A stretch of 64,000 bases of DNA from JAGPUQ01 sp049325095 (GTDB taxonomy: Bacteria; Pseudomonadota; Gammaproteobacteria; Pseudomonadales; Porticoccaceae): assembly GCA_049325095.1 (NCBI GenBank), contig JBMOPO010000032.1:1-64000 (forward strand). The letters are read 5' to 3'. Below the pieces are notes generated by a model. The model did not search any database and had not been told where the DNA came from. It saw only the letters and a list, made by a program, of their open reading frames with translations. This document shows positions 1 to 7,378 of the stretch, piece by piece. Within the stretch, counting starts at the first letter, position 1. Each line of letters starts with the position of its first letter. The position numbers were made by a program, and so were the translations under genes.

Positions 1-2
1 GC

Positions 3-110
3 CGCGCTCGCGGCTTCACGCGCTTCGACACCATCCGCACCGTCATCTTCCTGATCGCCGGCAAACTCGACTTCGGCGCCGTCAACCCTCATGCCCAGCA
101 ACCCACTTGA
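3..110 (+). CDS. C-terminal end of a possible transposase (partial)
   Basis: An open frame enters from the left edge and stops with TGA at 108-110. It encodes about 35 residues including RARGFTRFDTIRTVIFL and IAGKLDFG. This basic, aromatic style of tail is like the C-terminus of ISL3-type DDE transposases, but only the end is visible, so the family is a guess. The stop lies two bases before a damaged CRISPR repeat. An insertion sequence may therefore have eaten into or capped the old end of the array. No inverted repeat could be seen. Confidence 0.4.
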   Translation, partial: RARGFTRFDTIRTVIFLIAGKLDFGAVNPHAQQPT

Positions 111-112
111 AA

Positions 113-2439
113 TTCAACAGAGCCTCTTTTTCAGGTCTGCATTCAAACCGTGTCGGACGAATGGATCGACCGCGTGTTCGCGTCTTAATCCCTTCTTTTT
201 CAGGTCTGCATTCAAACGCCGGATCCGATCACGCTACAGTCTGATATTGGTCTTAATCCCTTCTTTTTCAGGTCTGCATTCAAACCGGGACTGAAGGAGA
301 CAGACCATGACGAGCATGTCTTAATCCCTTCTTTTTCAGGTCTGCATTCAAACGAGACCCAAGCCGAAAGGCTGAAATGCGCGCCCAGGTCTTAATCCCT
401 TCTTTTTCAGGTCTGCATTCAAACACCTGGCCGGCGATCTGGCTGGTGCAGACCCGATGGGGTCTTAATCCCTTCTTTTTCAGGTCTGCATTCAAACCCG
501 TATCTGACAGAAGCGCTCGCGGCGGGCTGGGTCTTAATCCCTTCTTTTTCAGGTCTGCATTCAAACGTGATCTGACCGGTCAGCTCGGGTACTGGGAGCG
601 GTCTTAATCCCTTCTTTTTCAGGTCTGCATTCAAACAGCGACGGCGCATGACCTACAGCCCGCCGGCCGTGTCTTAATCCCTTCTTTTTCAGGTCTGCAT
701 TCAAACTGTATGGTGAGGAAGACACCTTGCTGCGCACCGAGTCTTAATCCCTTCTTTTTCAGGTCTGCATTCAAACGATGTCTGAAGCTGAAAAACCCAA
801 CAAATTCCCGTCTTAATCCCTTCTTTTTCAGGTCTGCATTCAAACACCTGGCCCGTGCCAACCTGGACGGTGCCAACCGTCTTAATCCCTTCTTTTTCAG
901 GTCTGCATTCAAACGAGAAGCGGACGACCAAGGGCCGTCGTACCACCGTCTTAATCCCTTCTTTTTCAGGTCTGCATTCAAACGTCTGGGCCATCCTCAA
1001 GGAGACCTTCAGCTTGGAGTCTTAATCCCTTCTTTTTCAGGTCTGCATTCAAACGTGAAATGAGGCGCAAGGGGCTGGTCCGTGGGTAGTCTTAATCCCT
1101 TCTTTTTCAGGTCTGCATTCAAACGGTGCCGACCTGGTCCGTGCCAACATGGAAGGTGTCTTAATCCCTTCTTTTTCAGGTCTGCATTCAAACTGGACAG
1201 TGCCTGCCTGGACGGTGCCTGCCTGTCGTCTTAATCCCTTCTTTTTCAGGTCTGCATTCAAACACCTGGCCGGTGCCAACCTGGCCCGTGCCAACCGTCT
1301 TAATCCCTTCTTTTTCAGGTCTGCATTCAAACGGTCGCGACGAGAAGACGTTGGTCTGGCACGTCTTAATCCCTTCTTTTTCAGGTCTGCATTCAAACCC
1401 TTAACTTGCTGAGGATGAGGATACCATCATGACGTCTTAATCCCTTCTTTTTCAGGTCTGCATTCAAACGGAGACTGACCATGAACAAAGACACAACAGC
1501 CATGTCTTAATCCCTTCTTTTTCAGGTCTGCATTCAAACTCCTGGATCGACCATCACTTGGCGCAGGGTGGCGAGTCTTAATCCCTTCTTTTTCAGGTCT
1601 GCATTCAAACAACTGGCGAAGATCGCCAAAACGGAATTTACCGTCTTAATCCCTTCTTTTTCAGGTCTGCATTCAAACCGCGGCACCAGTCAAAGGCAAA
1701 GCGGCTAGTGTGTCTTAATCCCTTCTTTTTCAGGTCTGCATTCAAACAAAGACACAACAGCCATGCTTGCCCGGCTCGAACGTCTTAATCCCTTCTTTTT
1801 CAGGTCTGCATTCAAACGTTTGCCTAAGGGTAAGGCTGTTTCCCTGATGTCTTAATCCCTTCTTTTTCAGGTCTGCATTCAAACCGACTGAACCAGCGAA
1901 CCTTTCCCCATTCGCGGCGTCTTAATCCCTTCTTTTTCAGGTCTGCATTCAAACGTCGATGCCGTACTGAATGCTGTAAAGGAGAGGTCTTAATCCCTTC
2001 TTTTTCAGGTCTGCATTCAAACGCCAGCGCCCCTATCACCCTTGGCGGCCGTTCGGTCTTAATCCCTTCTTTTTCAGGTCTGCATTCAAACTGGCTACGG
2101 GTACGCCACCCATGGCCAAGTCGGCGTCTTAATCCCTTCTTTTTCAGGTCTGCATTCAAACAAATGTAACTATTGACATTCACCATTCAATAATGCGTCT
2201 TAATCCCTTCTTTTTCAGGTCTGCATTCAAACCAGCCGCCCGGCGGTAAAGCGCTGGCACCGCTGGGTCTTAATCCCTTCTTTTTCAGGTCTGCATTCAA
2301 ACAAAATCTTTGGTTACGATTGGGCGGATATCCGTCTTAATCCCTTCTTTTTCAGGTCTGCATTCAAACCTTTAGTCGGCAATCAATCATTCAATCATTC
2401 AAAGTCTTAATCCCTTCTTTTTCAGGTCTGCATTCAAAC
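113..2439 (-). CRISPR. Type III-B CRISPR array, 34 repeats and 33 spacers
   Basis: A 36-bp repeat starts with GTCTTAATCC and ends with GCATTCAAAC on the plus strand. It occurs 33 times unchanged from 182 to 2439. One damaged copy at 113-148 keeps only its right 24 bases. Spacers are 30 to 37 bp, mostly 33 to 35. On the minus strand the repeat runs from GTTTGAATGC to GGGATTAAGAC. This would give an AUUAAGAC 5' handle resembling the AUUGAAAC type common in type III systems. The damaged repeat at the left, cas genes at the right and minus-strand cas transcription all fit leftward transcription with the leader near 2440-2512. Five spacers match pentapeptide-repeat coding sense, and two spacers overlap by 17 bases. 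Confidence 0.98.
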
Positions 2440-2512
2440 TGCAGTTGCGGCTTTTTCCTCCCTGTTCAATTGCTTGGCAGGCCGGTTACCCGGCTTCAAC
2501 GGCTGGCGAAAG
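2440..2512 (-). promoter_or_regulatory. Candidate CRISPR leader between cas2 and the array
   Basis: These 73 bp separate the last intact repeat from the stop of the second cas2 gene. If the array is read leftward this must hold the leader, or the array is read through from cas2. It is somewhat richer in A and T than the flanking genes next to the repeat. A small hairpin with GCCGG and CCGGC arms lies at 2481-2494. No clear -35/-10 pair was found, so its role rests on position only. Confidence 0.4.
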
Positions 2513-2878
2513 TTACTGTTCATCAGGATCCGATACGGCAGGTCGGCCATCGCCACCGTAAGCGGTGGCGGCGGGGCCGGTCAACTGCATCATCCCGTCC
2601 GCGCCGGCAAGCATGGCGCCTTCGGGCAGGGGCGACCTGCCATACCACACGGCATCGAGGCGGCGCGGCAGCAGATAGATGCGCAGGTCGTCTGCCCCGG
2701 GGTCGATGATCGCTTCCAGGCTCGCCACCAGTTCGCGCAATGCGGCCGGCGCCAACCGCGCGACATAGACCGAATACTGGATTCGCAGGGCGGCGCGGGA
2801 GACGACCCGGGCGACCCGGACCAGCCGTCGCGGGTCGGCGATGTCGTAGGCGATCAGGTAGGGCCGCGTCCCGCTCAC
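2513..2878 (-). CDS. cas2: Second Cas2 protein (Cas2b)
   Basis: This 121-residue protein has the Cas2 ferredoxin-like start, with YLIAYDIAD at residues 7-15 and the conserved aspartate at 12. SVYVARL, near residues 36-42, corresponds to the second strand. Cas2 dimers bridge two Cas1 dimers during spacer integration. The start is GTG at 2878, inside a GTGA overlap with the stop of the Cas1-like gene upstream, so the two are translationally coupled. It differs clearly from the other cas2 at 4579-4866 and has a longer C-terminal tail of roughly 30 residues. A dedicated pairing with the degenerate Cas1-like protein is likely from the overlap, but is inference. Confidence 0.85.
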   Translation of the reverse strand: MSGTRPYLIAYDIADPRRLVRVARVVSRAALRIQYSVYVARLAPAALRELVASLEAIIDPGADDLRIYLLPRRLDAVWYGRSPLPEGAMLAGADGMMQLTGPAATAYGGDGRPAVSDPDEQ

Positions 2879-3627
2879 AGGGGGATGCGCCACAGATAAC
2901 GGACGAGGCGGGCGAGGGTGCGGTCCATGGCGGCGGCCAGCCACCGCTCGTAGTGTGCGATGGCCTGGGCGGCCGCTGACGGCGGTGGCCGGTCCCCGGT
3001 GAGCAGCCGGCCCCGCAGCGGCCAGGCCGCCAGGGCGAGCAGATCCTCGGCGAGGTTGACGCCGGCCCAGGTGCCGGCAGTCATGTCCGGGTGGATACCG
3101 GCCGCGGCCAGCGCGCCGGAGACGGCGGTGCGCAGGCACGGCACGTAGGGCGCGAGCAGGGCCTGGGGGTCGCGCTGCCAGCGGCGCCACAGGGCACGGT
3201 CGAGGCGCTGGTGCATGACGGCCGGCATGGGGTCTTGCGAGGGCCAGCCGACCGCCGAGCAGAGGCGGAGGATCAGGCGCCGCTGCTGGGCGCGGTACCA
3301 GTTGTCGTAATGCTCGGGCCAGTCCGGGGATTCGGCGGCGCAGGCCAGATAATCGCCCAGGCCAGTGGGGTTGGCTCTGGAGACTTGCAGCACGCCGCGG
3401 ACCCGACCGGCGACGTCGACGAACACCACCGGGACACCGGCTTCCAGACAGGCGGCCAGGGCGTCGCCGGACCAGGCCACCGGACCGCGGCTGAGTACCC
3501 TGGACAGCCGGCAAAGGGGGTGGATGGTGGGGGCGCGATCGGCCGCGGCTACCCGCAGCGCGGGCACCACGAAGCCCACCTCGATGGCGCGCTCGGCGAG
3601 CAGATACAGGGGCCGGCGATCATCCAT
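2875..3627 (-). CDS. Cas1-like protein lacking active-site residues (Cas1b)
   Basis: This 250-residue protein aligns by eye with the N-terminal half of Cas1. A key stretch is the SRVLSRGPVAWSGDALAACL region, followed by EAGVPVVFVD and then DWPEHYDNWYRAQQRR. Its later part, ALAAAGIHPDM through LAEDLLALAAWPLRGR, lines up with the active-site segment of the neighbouring Cas1. The catalytic Glu and His equivalents are missing; only the Asp of LAEDL may remain. ATG at 3627 overlaps the intact cas1 by 8 bp, and the 3' end overlaps the second cas2. It is probably a catalytically dead paralog acting as a structural partner in adaptation. That role is inferred, not known. Confidence 0.7.
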   Translation of the reverse strand: MDDRRPLYLLAERAIEVGFVVPALRVAAADRAPTIHPLCRLSRVLSRGPVAWSGDALAACLEAGVPVVFVDVAGRVRGVLQVSRANPTGLGDYLACAAESPDWPEHYDNWYRAQQRRLILRLCSAVGWPSQDPMPAVMHQRLDRALWRRWQRDPQALLAPYVPCLRTAVSGALAAAGIHPDMTAGTWAGVNLAEDLLALAAWPLRGRLLTGDRPPPSAAAQAIAHYERWLAAAMDRTLARLVRYLWRIPL

Positions 3628-4576
3628 CGGCGAGTTCCGGCGCGGTGCGCCGCAACACCCGGGCGAGGGCCCGGCACTGCTGGCGCAGGCGCCGCCGGGG
3701 GCCGGCGGCGAATTCCTCGAAGCGCCCATAGAAGTTGGCGCGCCCGGCCTTGCCGAGCAGGCAGGCTTCGCGATCCTGGGTGAAATGCTCCGCACGGATG
3801 TCCTGTTCGGCGAACAGCCGCCACACGAAACGGTCGGCCACGGGGCGCAGCGGCTCGATCAGGTCGGCAGCCAGGGATTCACGGCCGAAGGCGGGCAGAT
3901 GGTAGAAGCCCAGATAGGGATCCAGGCCGGCTGCGTAGGCGCTGCGCACGGCCTCGAAGTGGAGCAGGGTGTAGCTGAGCGAGAGCAGGGCGTTGACCGG
4001 GTCGGGCGGGGGCCGGCGGCGGCGGCCGTCGAAGCCGAGGGACGCCGCGAACAGGGCGCCGAACGCCTTGAAATAGCCGGCGGCGGCCGCGCCCTCCAGG
4101 CCCCGCAGGGATGCCGGATCGGCGGTCTGGGCACAGCCGGCCAGCGCCCCATCCAACCGGGCGAGGCCCTGGGTCAGCGATCGGCGGCAATCCGGGCGCA
4201 GTGCCAGGGCGTCGGCGAGCAATTGGCGCTGGCCGCGCAGCTTGGCGGTCACCAGGTGCCGCGCCCACAGTGCCAGCCAGTCGCCATCGTCCAGATGCCG
4301 GTACTGGCTGAGGCGCAGGGCGAGGTCGTTGTGCGGCCGGCCGAGCACGAAGGCGATGCGGTCCGGATGGCGCGGATTGAGGATGAGCACGGCGACTCCC
4401 GCAGCGCCCAGGGCGGTGAACAGGCCGGTGTCCACCCGCACTCCGGCGGTGATCACCACCCGCTCCAGGAGCGCCAGGGGGACGTCCCGGCTGCCGGTCT
4501 CGGGGTGGCGAATTCGCAGGCGGCCGGATTCCAGCGCCACTTCGAGATTGCGGCGGTCCAGATACAGGGTGCCCAT
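3620..4576 (-). CDS. cas1: CRISPR integrase Cas1
   Basis: This 318-residue Cas1 is the metal-dependent integrase that inserts new spacers at the leader end. The N-terminal beta domain covers about residues 1-80 (MGTLYLDRRNLEVAL). The helical catalytic domain carries E161 in LRGLEGAAAAGYFKAF, H226 in GFYHLPAF, and D238 and E241 in ADLIEPLRP. These match the Glu-His-Asp set of active Cas1 enzymes. The length is normal and there is no reverse transcriptase fusion. ATG at 4576 follows the stop of the upstream cas2 by 2 bp, so they are coupled. The following Cas1-like gene overlaps by 8 bp. Confidence 0.95.
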   Translation of the reverse strand: MGTLYLDRRNLEVALESGRLRIRHPETGSRDVPLALLERVVITAGVRVDTGLFTALGAAGVAVLILNPRHPDRIAFVLGRPHNDLALRLSQYRHLDDGDWLALWARHLVTAKLRGQRQLLADALALRPDCRRSLTQGLARLDGALAGCAQTADPASLRGLEGAAAAGYFKAFGALFAASLGFDGRRRRPPPDPVNALLSLSYTLLHFEAVRSAYAAGLDPYLGFYHLPAFGRESLAADLIEPLRPVADRFVWRLFAEQDIRAEHFTQDREACLLGKAGRANFYGRFEEFAAGPRRRLRQQCRALARVLRRTAPELADG

Positions 4577-4578
4577 GG

Positions 4579-4866
4579 TCAGCCCACCACCAGGTAGTAA
4601 GGCGGATCGGTCGGGGCCACTGCCACGCCCAGGGTGACGACCCTGGGGCGCGGGTCGAGGCGCAGCAGCAACAGCCGGTCCTCGCTTTCTTCGATGAGCA
4701 GCGCGAGATCGGCCAGCAGCCGGCCGCGCTCGGCAGGGGTGAGGAAGCATTCGTAGACCGATTTCTGCCCACCGGTGGCGTAGGCGCGCACGCACTGCAT
4801 GACGGCGTCGAGCCGCCGCGCATCCGCAACGTCGTAGGCGACCAAGTGGAGCTTGCGTTCCTGCAC
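4579..4866 (-). CDS. cas2: First Cas2 protein (Cas2a)
   Basis: A compact 95-residue Cas2: LHLVAYDVAD at residues 6-15 with the conserved Asp at 12, then GGQKSVYECFLTP and a C-terminal strand ending DPPYYLVVG. I chose the GTG at 4866 because Cas2 proteins begin only a few residues before the first strand. The residues between an in-frame ATG at 4962 and this point look unrelated to Cas2. With this start, the palindrome at 4927-4940 sits about 60 bp upstream, as it does upstream of other genes in the locus. The stop is 2 bp before cas1. Confidence 0.88.
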   Translation of the reverse strand: MQERKLHLVAYDVADARRLDAVMQCVRAYATGGQKSVYECFLTPAERGRLLADLALLIEESEDRLLLLRLDPRPRVVTLGVAVAPTDPPYYLVVG

Positions 4867-4926
4867 ACTGCCGATCCGCGGTTTCGGATGGCCAGTAAAT
4901 CCCGAAAAGTCCGCGGCGAGGGCACT

Positions 4927-4940
4927 CGGCAAGCTTGCCG
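4927..4940. promoter_or_regulatory. Palindromic candidate operator, copy 1 (upstream of cas2-cas1)
   Basis: A perfect 14-bp palindrome, CGGCAAGCTTGCCG, lies in the gap between the SAVED-like gene and cas2. It is one of four near-identical intergenic palindromes in the CRISPR locus. I propose a protein-binding site; no binding evidence exists here. Confidence 0.5.
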
Positions 4941-4995
4941 GCCGCCGGCCGCAGTTGAGCATGGGAAGGCAACGGCCCGGAACTGCGGCCGCAGG

Positions 4996-5520
4996 TCAAT
5001 GCTCCGCCGGAGGGCGCAGCGGCCCGAAGTTGCGGTAGCTGCCGCTCTCGTGCTGGTAGAGCAGCACCCGCGCGCCGTTGGCGAACTCGGCGCCGACCAG
5101 GGCCGCGGCGATGGCCGGGCCGGCGTGGAAGTAGTGGATGCAGTCGGCGCCGGCCTTGAGCAGCCGGGCGGCCGCAGCGCGCAGCTCGCGATGCAGGTCC
5201 GGCAGGCCGGCCGGGGTGAGCGGGGTGTCGCGCTCGATGACGACGATGCGCTCGTCGGGGACGGCAGCCAGCGCCGCATCCCGGCGGCGGAAGTTCTCGA
5301 CCGCCGCGCGCACGTCCCGGCCGGGCAGCAGGTCGACGATCAGGATGGCCGGCCGCTCGCCCGGCCGGCGGCGGATGTCGTCGAACCAGCGCCGCTCGCG
5401 CCGGCGCCGGCCGAACACGATGTCCCACCAGGTCCAGACGATGGGCACCAGGGCCAGCAGGCCGAGCACCACGCCGATGGGATCGAGCCAGGCGGCGATG
5501 AAGGCGCGCAGCGCGTCCAT
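4996..5520 (-). CDS. Small membrane protein with SAVED-like domain
   Basis: This 174-residue protein has one clear membrane helix at about residues 13-37 (LDPIGVVLGLLALVPIVW), followed by a basic GRRRRERR stop-transfer segment. A soluble domain follows. Its C-terminal half, CIHYFHAGPAIAAALVGAEF and VLLYQHESGSYRNFGPL (127-168), resembles the end of SAVED domains, which bind cyclic oligonucleotides. It sits 3 bp after csx16 and ahead of cas2, inside the cas gene run. With an active Cas10 cyclase nearby, it is plausibly a membrane-anchored second-messenger sensor. The match was made by eye, and no effector domain other than the helix is visible. Confidence 0.6.
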   Translation of the reverse strand: MDALRAFIAAWLDPIGVVLGLLALVPIVWTWWDIVFGRRRRERRWFDDIRRRPGERPAILIVDLLPGRDVRAAVENFRRRDAALAAVPDERIVVIERDTPLTPAGLPDLHRELRAAAARLLKAGADCIHYFHAGPAIAAALVGAEFANGARVLLYQHESGSYRNFGPLRPPAEH

Positions 5521-5523
5521 GCC

Positions 5524-5820
5524 TCAGCCCGCCACGCGCTGCACGCGGTATTCCTCCAGCCGCGCGCCGCAGACCGCCATGTCGGCGGCGGACAGCTCCC
5601 GCCCGCGCCGCTCGGGCGGCAGCTCCAGCACCAGGTGCAGATAGCGGGCGCCGCGCGCGCACACCTGGGCGGCCAGGTGCACCGGCAGGGTGCCGATGAC
5701 GACATCGCCCGGCCGCACCTCGCCCAGCTCGAGATGCGCCACCCGCCGATCGACCGCCAGACCCTGCGCGCGCGCCCAGTCGGCCGCGCCGGCGTGGCGG
5801 GAGACGAAGAAGGTGGTCAT
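5524..5820 (-). CDS. csx16: Csx16 family protein (ring nuclease family)
   Basis: The 98-residue product matches Csx16 (VVA1548 family) along its length: TTFFVSRHAGAADWARAQG at the start, GDVVIGTLPVHLAAQVCARG in the middle, and RGRELSAADM with GARLEEYRV at the end. Csx16 is a type III accessory family reported to degrade cyclic oligoadenylate messengers. Here it would end the response driven by Cas10. It is packed 4 bp after cmr6 and 3 bp before the SAVED-like gene. Family assignment is firm; the enzymatic role comes from family knowledge. Confidence 0.88.
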   Translation of the reverse strand: MTTFFVSRHAGAADWARAQGLAVDRRVAHLELGEVRPGDVVIGTLPVHLAAQVCARGARYLHLVLELPPERRGRELSAADMAVCGARLEEYRVQRVAG

Positions 5821-5824
5821 GGCC

Positions 5825-7111
5825 TCACCTGCCGGCCAGCCAGGCTTTCACCAGCAGTGTGTTCTGGTATTCCTTGTCTTTCTCGGGTTTTTTGGCTTGG
5901 CTGGTTTCCTTCCATTGGCCTTTGGTCTGGCGCATTCTGGCTTCCAGCCAGCGGGCCACGGCGATCTTGTCTTCGCCCTGCCATTCGCCCTTCTTGGCGG
6001 CGGCCAGGACTGCCGAGATCTCGGACTGGTTTTTGTCCGGGCGCTGATCCAGGACACTGGCAATGGAACGTTCGATGGGGCTCATTCTTGCCAGCGCTTC
6101 TGCATGTTCCCGGGCCCTGCGCTCTTCCTCCAAAGCAGTCTGCCGCCGGGCTTCGCGGTCGGTTCGTTCCCGTTCGCGGCGTTTCTCGGCCCCGGTGTCG
6201 CGCGCCATGGCGCCATAACCCACCGCCGTCTTGGCGCCGAAACCCAGCCAGGCGAAGGCGTGTCCGAAGGCGGCTGTGATCAGGCTTTGCCAGCGCGGCT
6301 TTCCGGTGGCCGGATCGGGGTCTGCAAGGTCCAGGGCCAGGCGCCGCAGGTGCGCCTGGTCACAGATCACGTGGAAGGTGAAACCGGAGCCGGGTGGCAC
6401 GGTGAGGAAGGCGATGGGGGTGGGCTGGCCGGAGTCGTGGGGGGTGACGCTCCCGCCCGATTTCGGGTTCGGCGTTTGCTGGTAGTAGTGCGACTGGTGC
6501 GGGGTCATGATCTCGACCCGCAGGCTGTCGCCTTTGATCTGGGGGATCACGTCCCAGAACGTAAGCGCGCCGCGAACGTGTTCGGAGTCGCCCTCGGGCG
6601 TCTGGGGGCCGAACAGGACATCGAGCAGCGACAGTGCGAGAGATCGTTCGTCTTTGCCACGGCCGGTTTTGATGACATGCGCGACGGTCTTGTCCCAGCC
6701 ATGGGTATCGCCCCAGTCTTCCGACATCCGTTCCCACGCCGCCTGGCGCAGCACGCCCTTGACGCCGCTGCCCGGCAGGTACGGCAGGCCGTAGGGGTTG
6801 AGGAACGCGAAGCCGTTCTCGAGCGGGTGTTCGTTGCCAAGCCCGGTGGTGAAGGGGGCGGTGGCCGTGGCGTCGAGACGCAGCAGGGTGTCCGTTGCCA
6901 ACGCGTCGGCGAGTGCGGCCTGGCGGTCGCGCAGATGTTTGAGTACCTGCGCATGCGAACCCAGGGCGGTCGCCGAGCTTACGGCGGGAACCTTGTTTTG
7001 GGGCAGGCGGAAGTCTGGCTCCCAACCCTTGAAGTAAAGGCCAAAACGCAGCCCCGGCGAGGCGTCCTTGAAGTCCTGCCCGAGATATTCGGGCACAGCG
7101 GCGATGCTCAT
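5825..7111 (-). CDS. cmr6: Type III-B RAMP protein Cmr6
   Basis: Cmr6 caps the 3' end of the crRNA in the Cmr effector complex. The RAMP signature includes TGLGNEHPLENGFAF, PYLPGSGVKGVLRQA and the glycine-rich FAWLGFGAKTAVGYGAM. At 428 residues it is long for Cmr6. After about residue 315 comes a highly charged helical segment (GAEKRRERERTDREARRQ), then a small helical C-terminus with a KNQSEISAVLAAAKKGEW stretch. It is separated from cmr5 by a toxin-antitoxin pair on the other strand, so it needs its own promoter in 7112-7162. GAGGAAA, about 8 bases before the ATG, is a good ribosome site. Confidence 0.93.
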   Translation of the reverse strand: MSIAAVPEYLGQDFKDASPGLRFGLYFKGWEPDFRLPQNKVPAVSSATALGSHAQVLKHLRDRQAALADALATDTLLRLDATATAPFTTGLGNEHPLENGFAFLNPYGLPYLPGSGVKGVLRQAAWERMSEDWGDTHGWDKTVAHVIKTGRGKDERSLALSLLDVLFGPQTPEGDSEHVRGALTFWDVIPQIKGDSLRVEIMTPHQSHYYQQTPNPKSGGSVTPHDSGQPTPIAFLTVPPGSGFTFHVICDQAHLRRLALDLADPDPATGKPRWQSLITAAFGHAFAWLGFGAKTAVGYGAMARDTGAEKRRERERTDREARRQTALEEERRAREHAEALARMSPIERSIASVLDQRPDKNQSEISAVLAAAKKGEWQGEDKIAVARWLEARMRQTKGQWKETSQAKKPEKDKEYQNTLLVKAWLAGR

Positions 7112-7162
7112 GGCGTGGTTTCCTCGTGTTACGATGTCTTACGTTTGTTTTGAGGGCAGCCC

Positions 7163-7378
7163 ATGTCCACGCTCACCATCCGCCTCGACGATGAACTCGA
7201 CGCTACCCTGACCCGCCTGGCCGCGGAGAGCCACCGTACCAAGAGCGAGCTGGTACGCGAGATGCTGCGCCGCGAGGCGGCGCTGGCCGAACTGCGGCGG
7301 TCGCGGGAACTGCTCAAGCCCTTTGCCGAACGGGCCGGGTATCTGACTGACGAAGACTTCTTCCGCGACTTCTCGTGA
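7163..7378 (+). CDS. Ribbon-helix-helix antitoxin
   Basis: A 71-residue protein with an N-terminal ribbon-helix-helix: STLTIRLDDELDATLTRLA, then SHRTKSELVREMLRR. The C-terminal part (LAELRRSRELLKPFAERAG) would neutralise the toxin. It overlaps the downstream PIN gene by 4 bp (GTGA), the usual layout for translationally coupled toxin-antitoxin pairs. GAGGG lies before the ATG. It is on the plus strand inside a minus-strand cmr gene run. Such proteins normally repress their own promoter, here in 7112-7162, which is shared with cmr6. An effect on cmr6 is possible but unproven. Confidence 0.82.
   Translation: MSTLTIRLDDELDATLTRLAAESHRTKSELVREMLRREAALAELRRSRELLKPFAERAGYLTDEDFFRDFS

Noticed and set aside
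91..2186. Many open frames in the CRISPR array with repeated LNPFFFRSAFK or LNADLKKKGLR peptides
   Set aside because: They are translations of the 36-bp repeat in different frames and are not genes.
2513..3514. A 333-residue frame that could be read as a Cas2 fusion
   Set aside because: Only the last 121 residues are Cas2-like. The rest is the other frame of the Cas1-like gene, and a GTGA overlap supplies the start.
3620..5662. A 680-residue frame containing Cas1, which might suggest an RT-Cas1 fusion
   Set aside because: Upstream of the Cas1 start the frame is an arginine/proline-rich shadow of the cas2 and SAVED-like genes. No reverse transcriptase motif is present.
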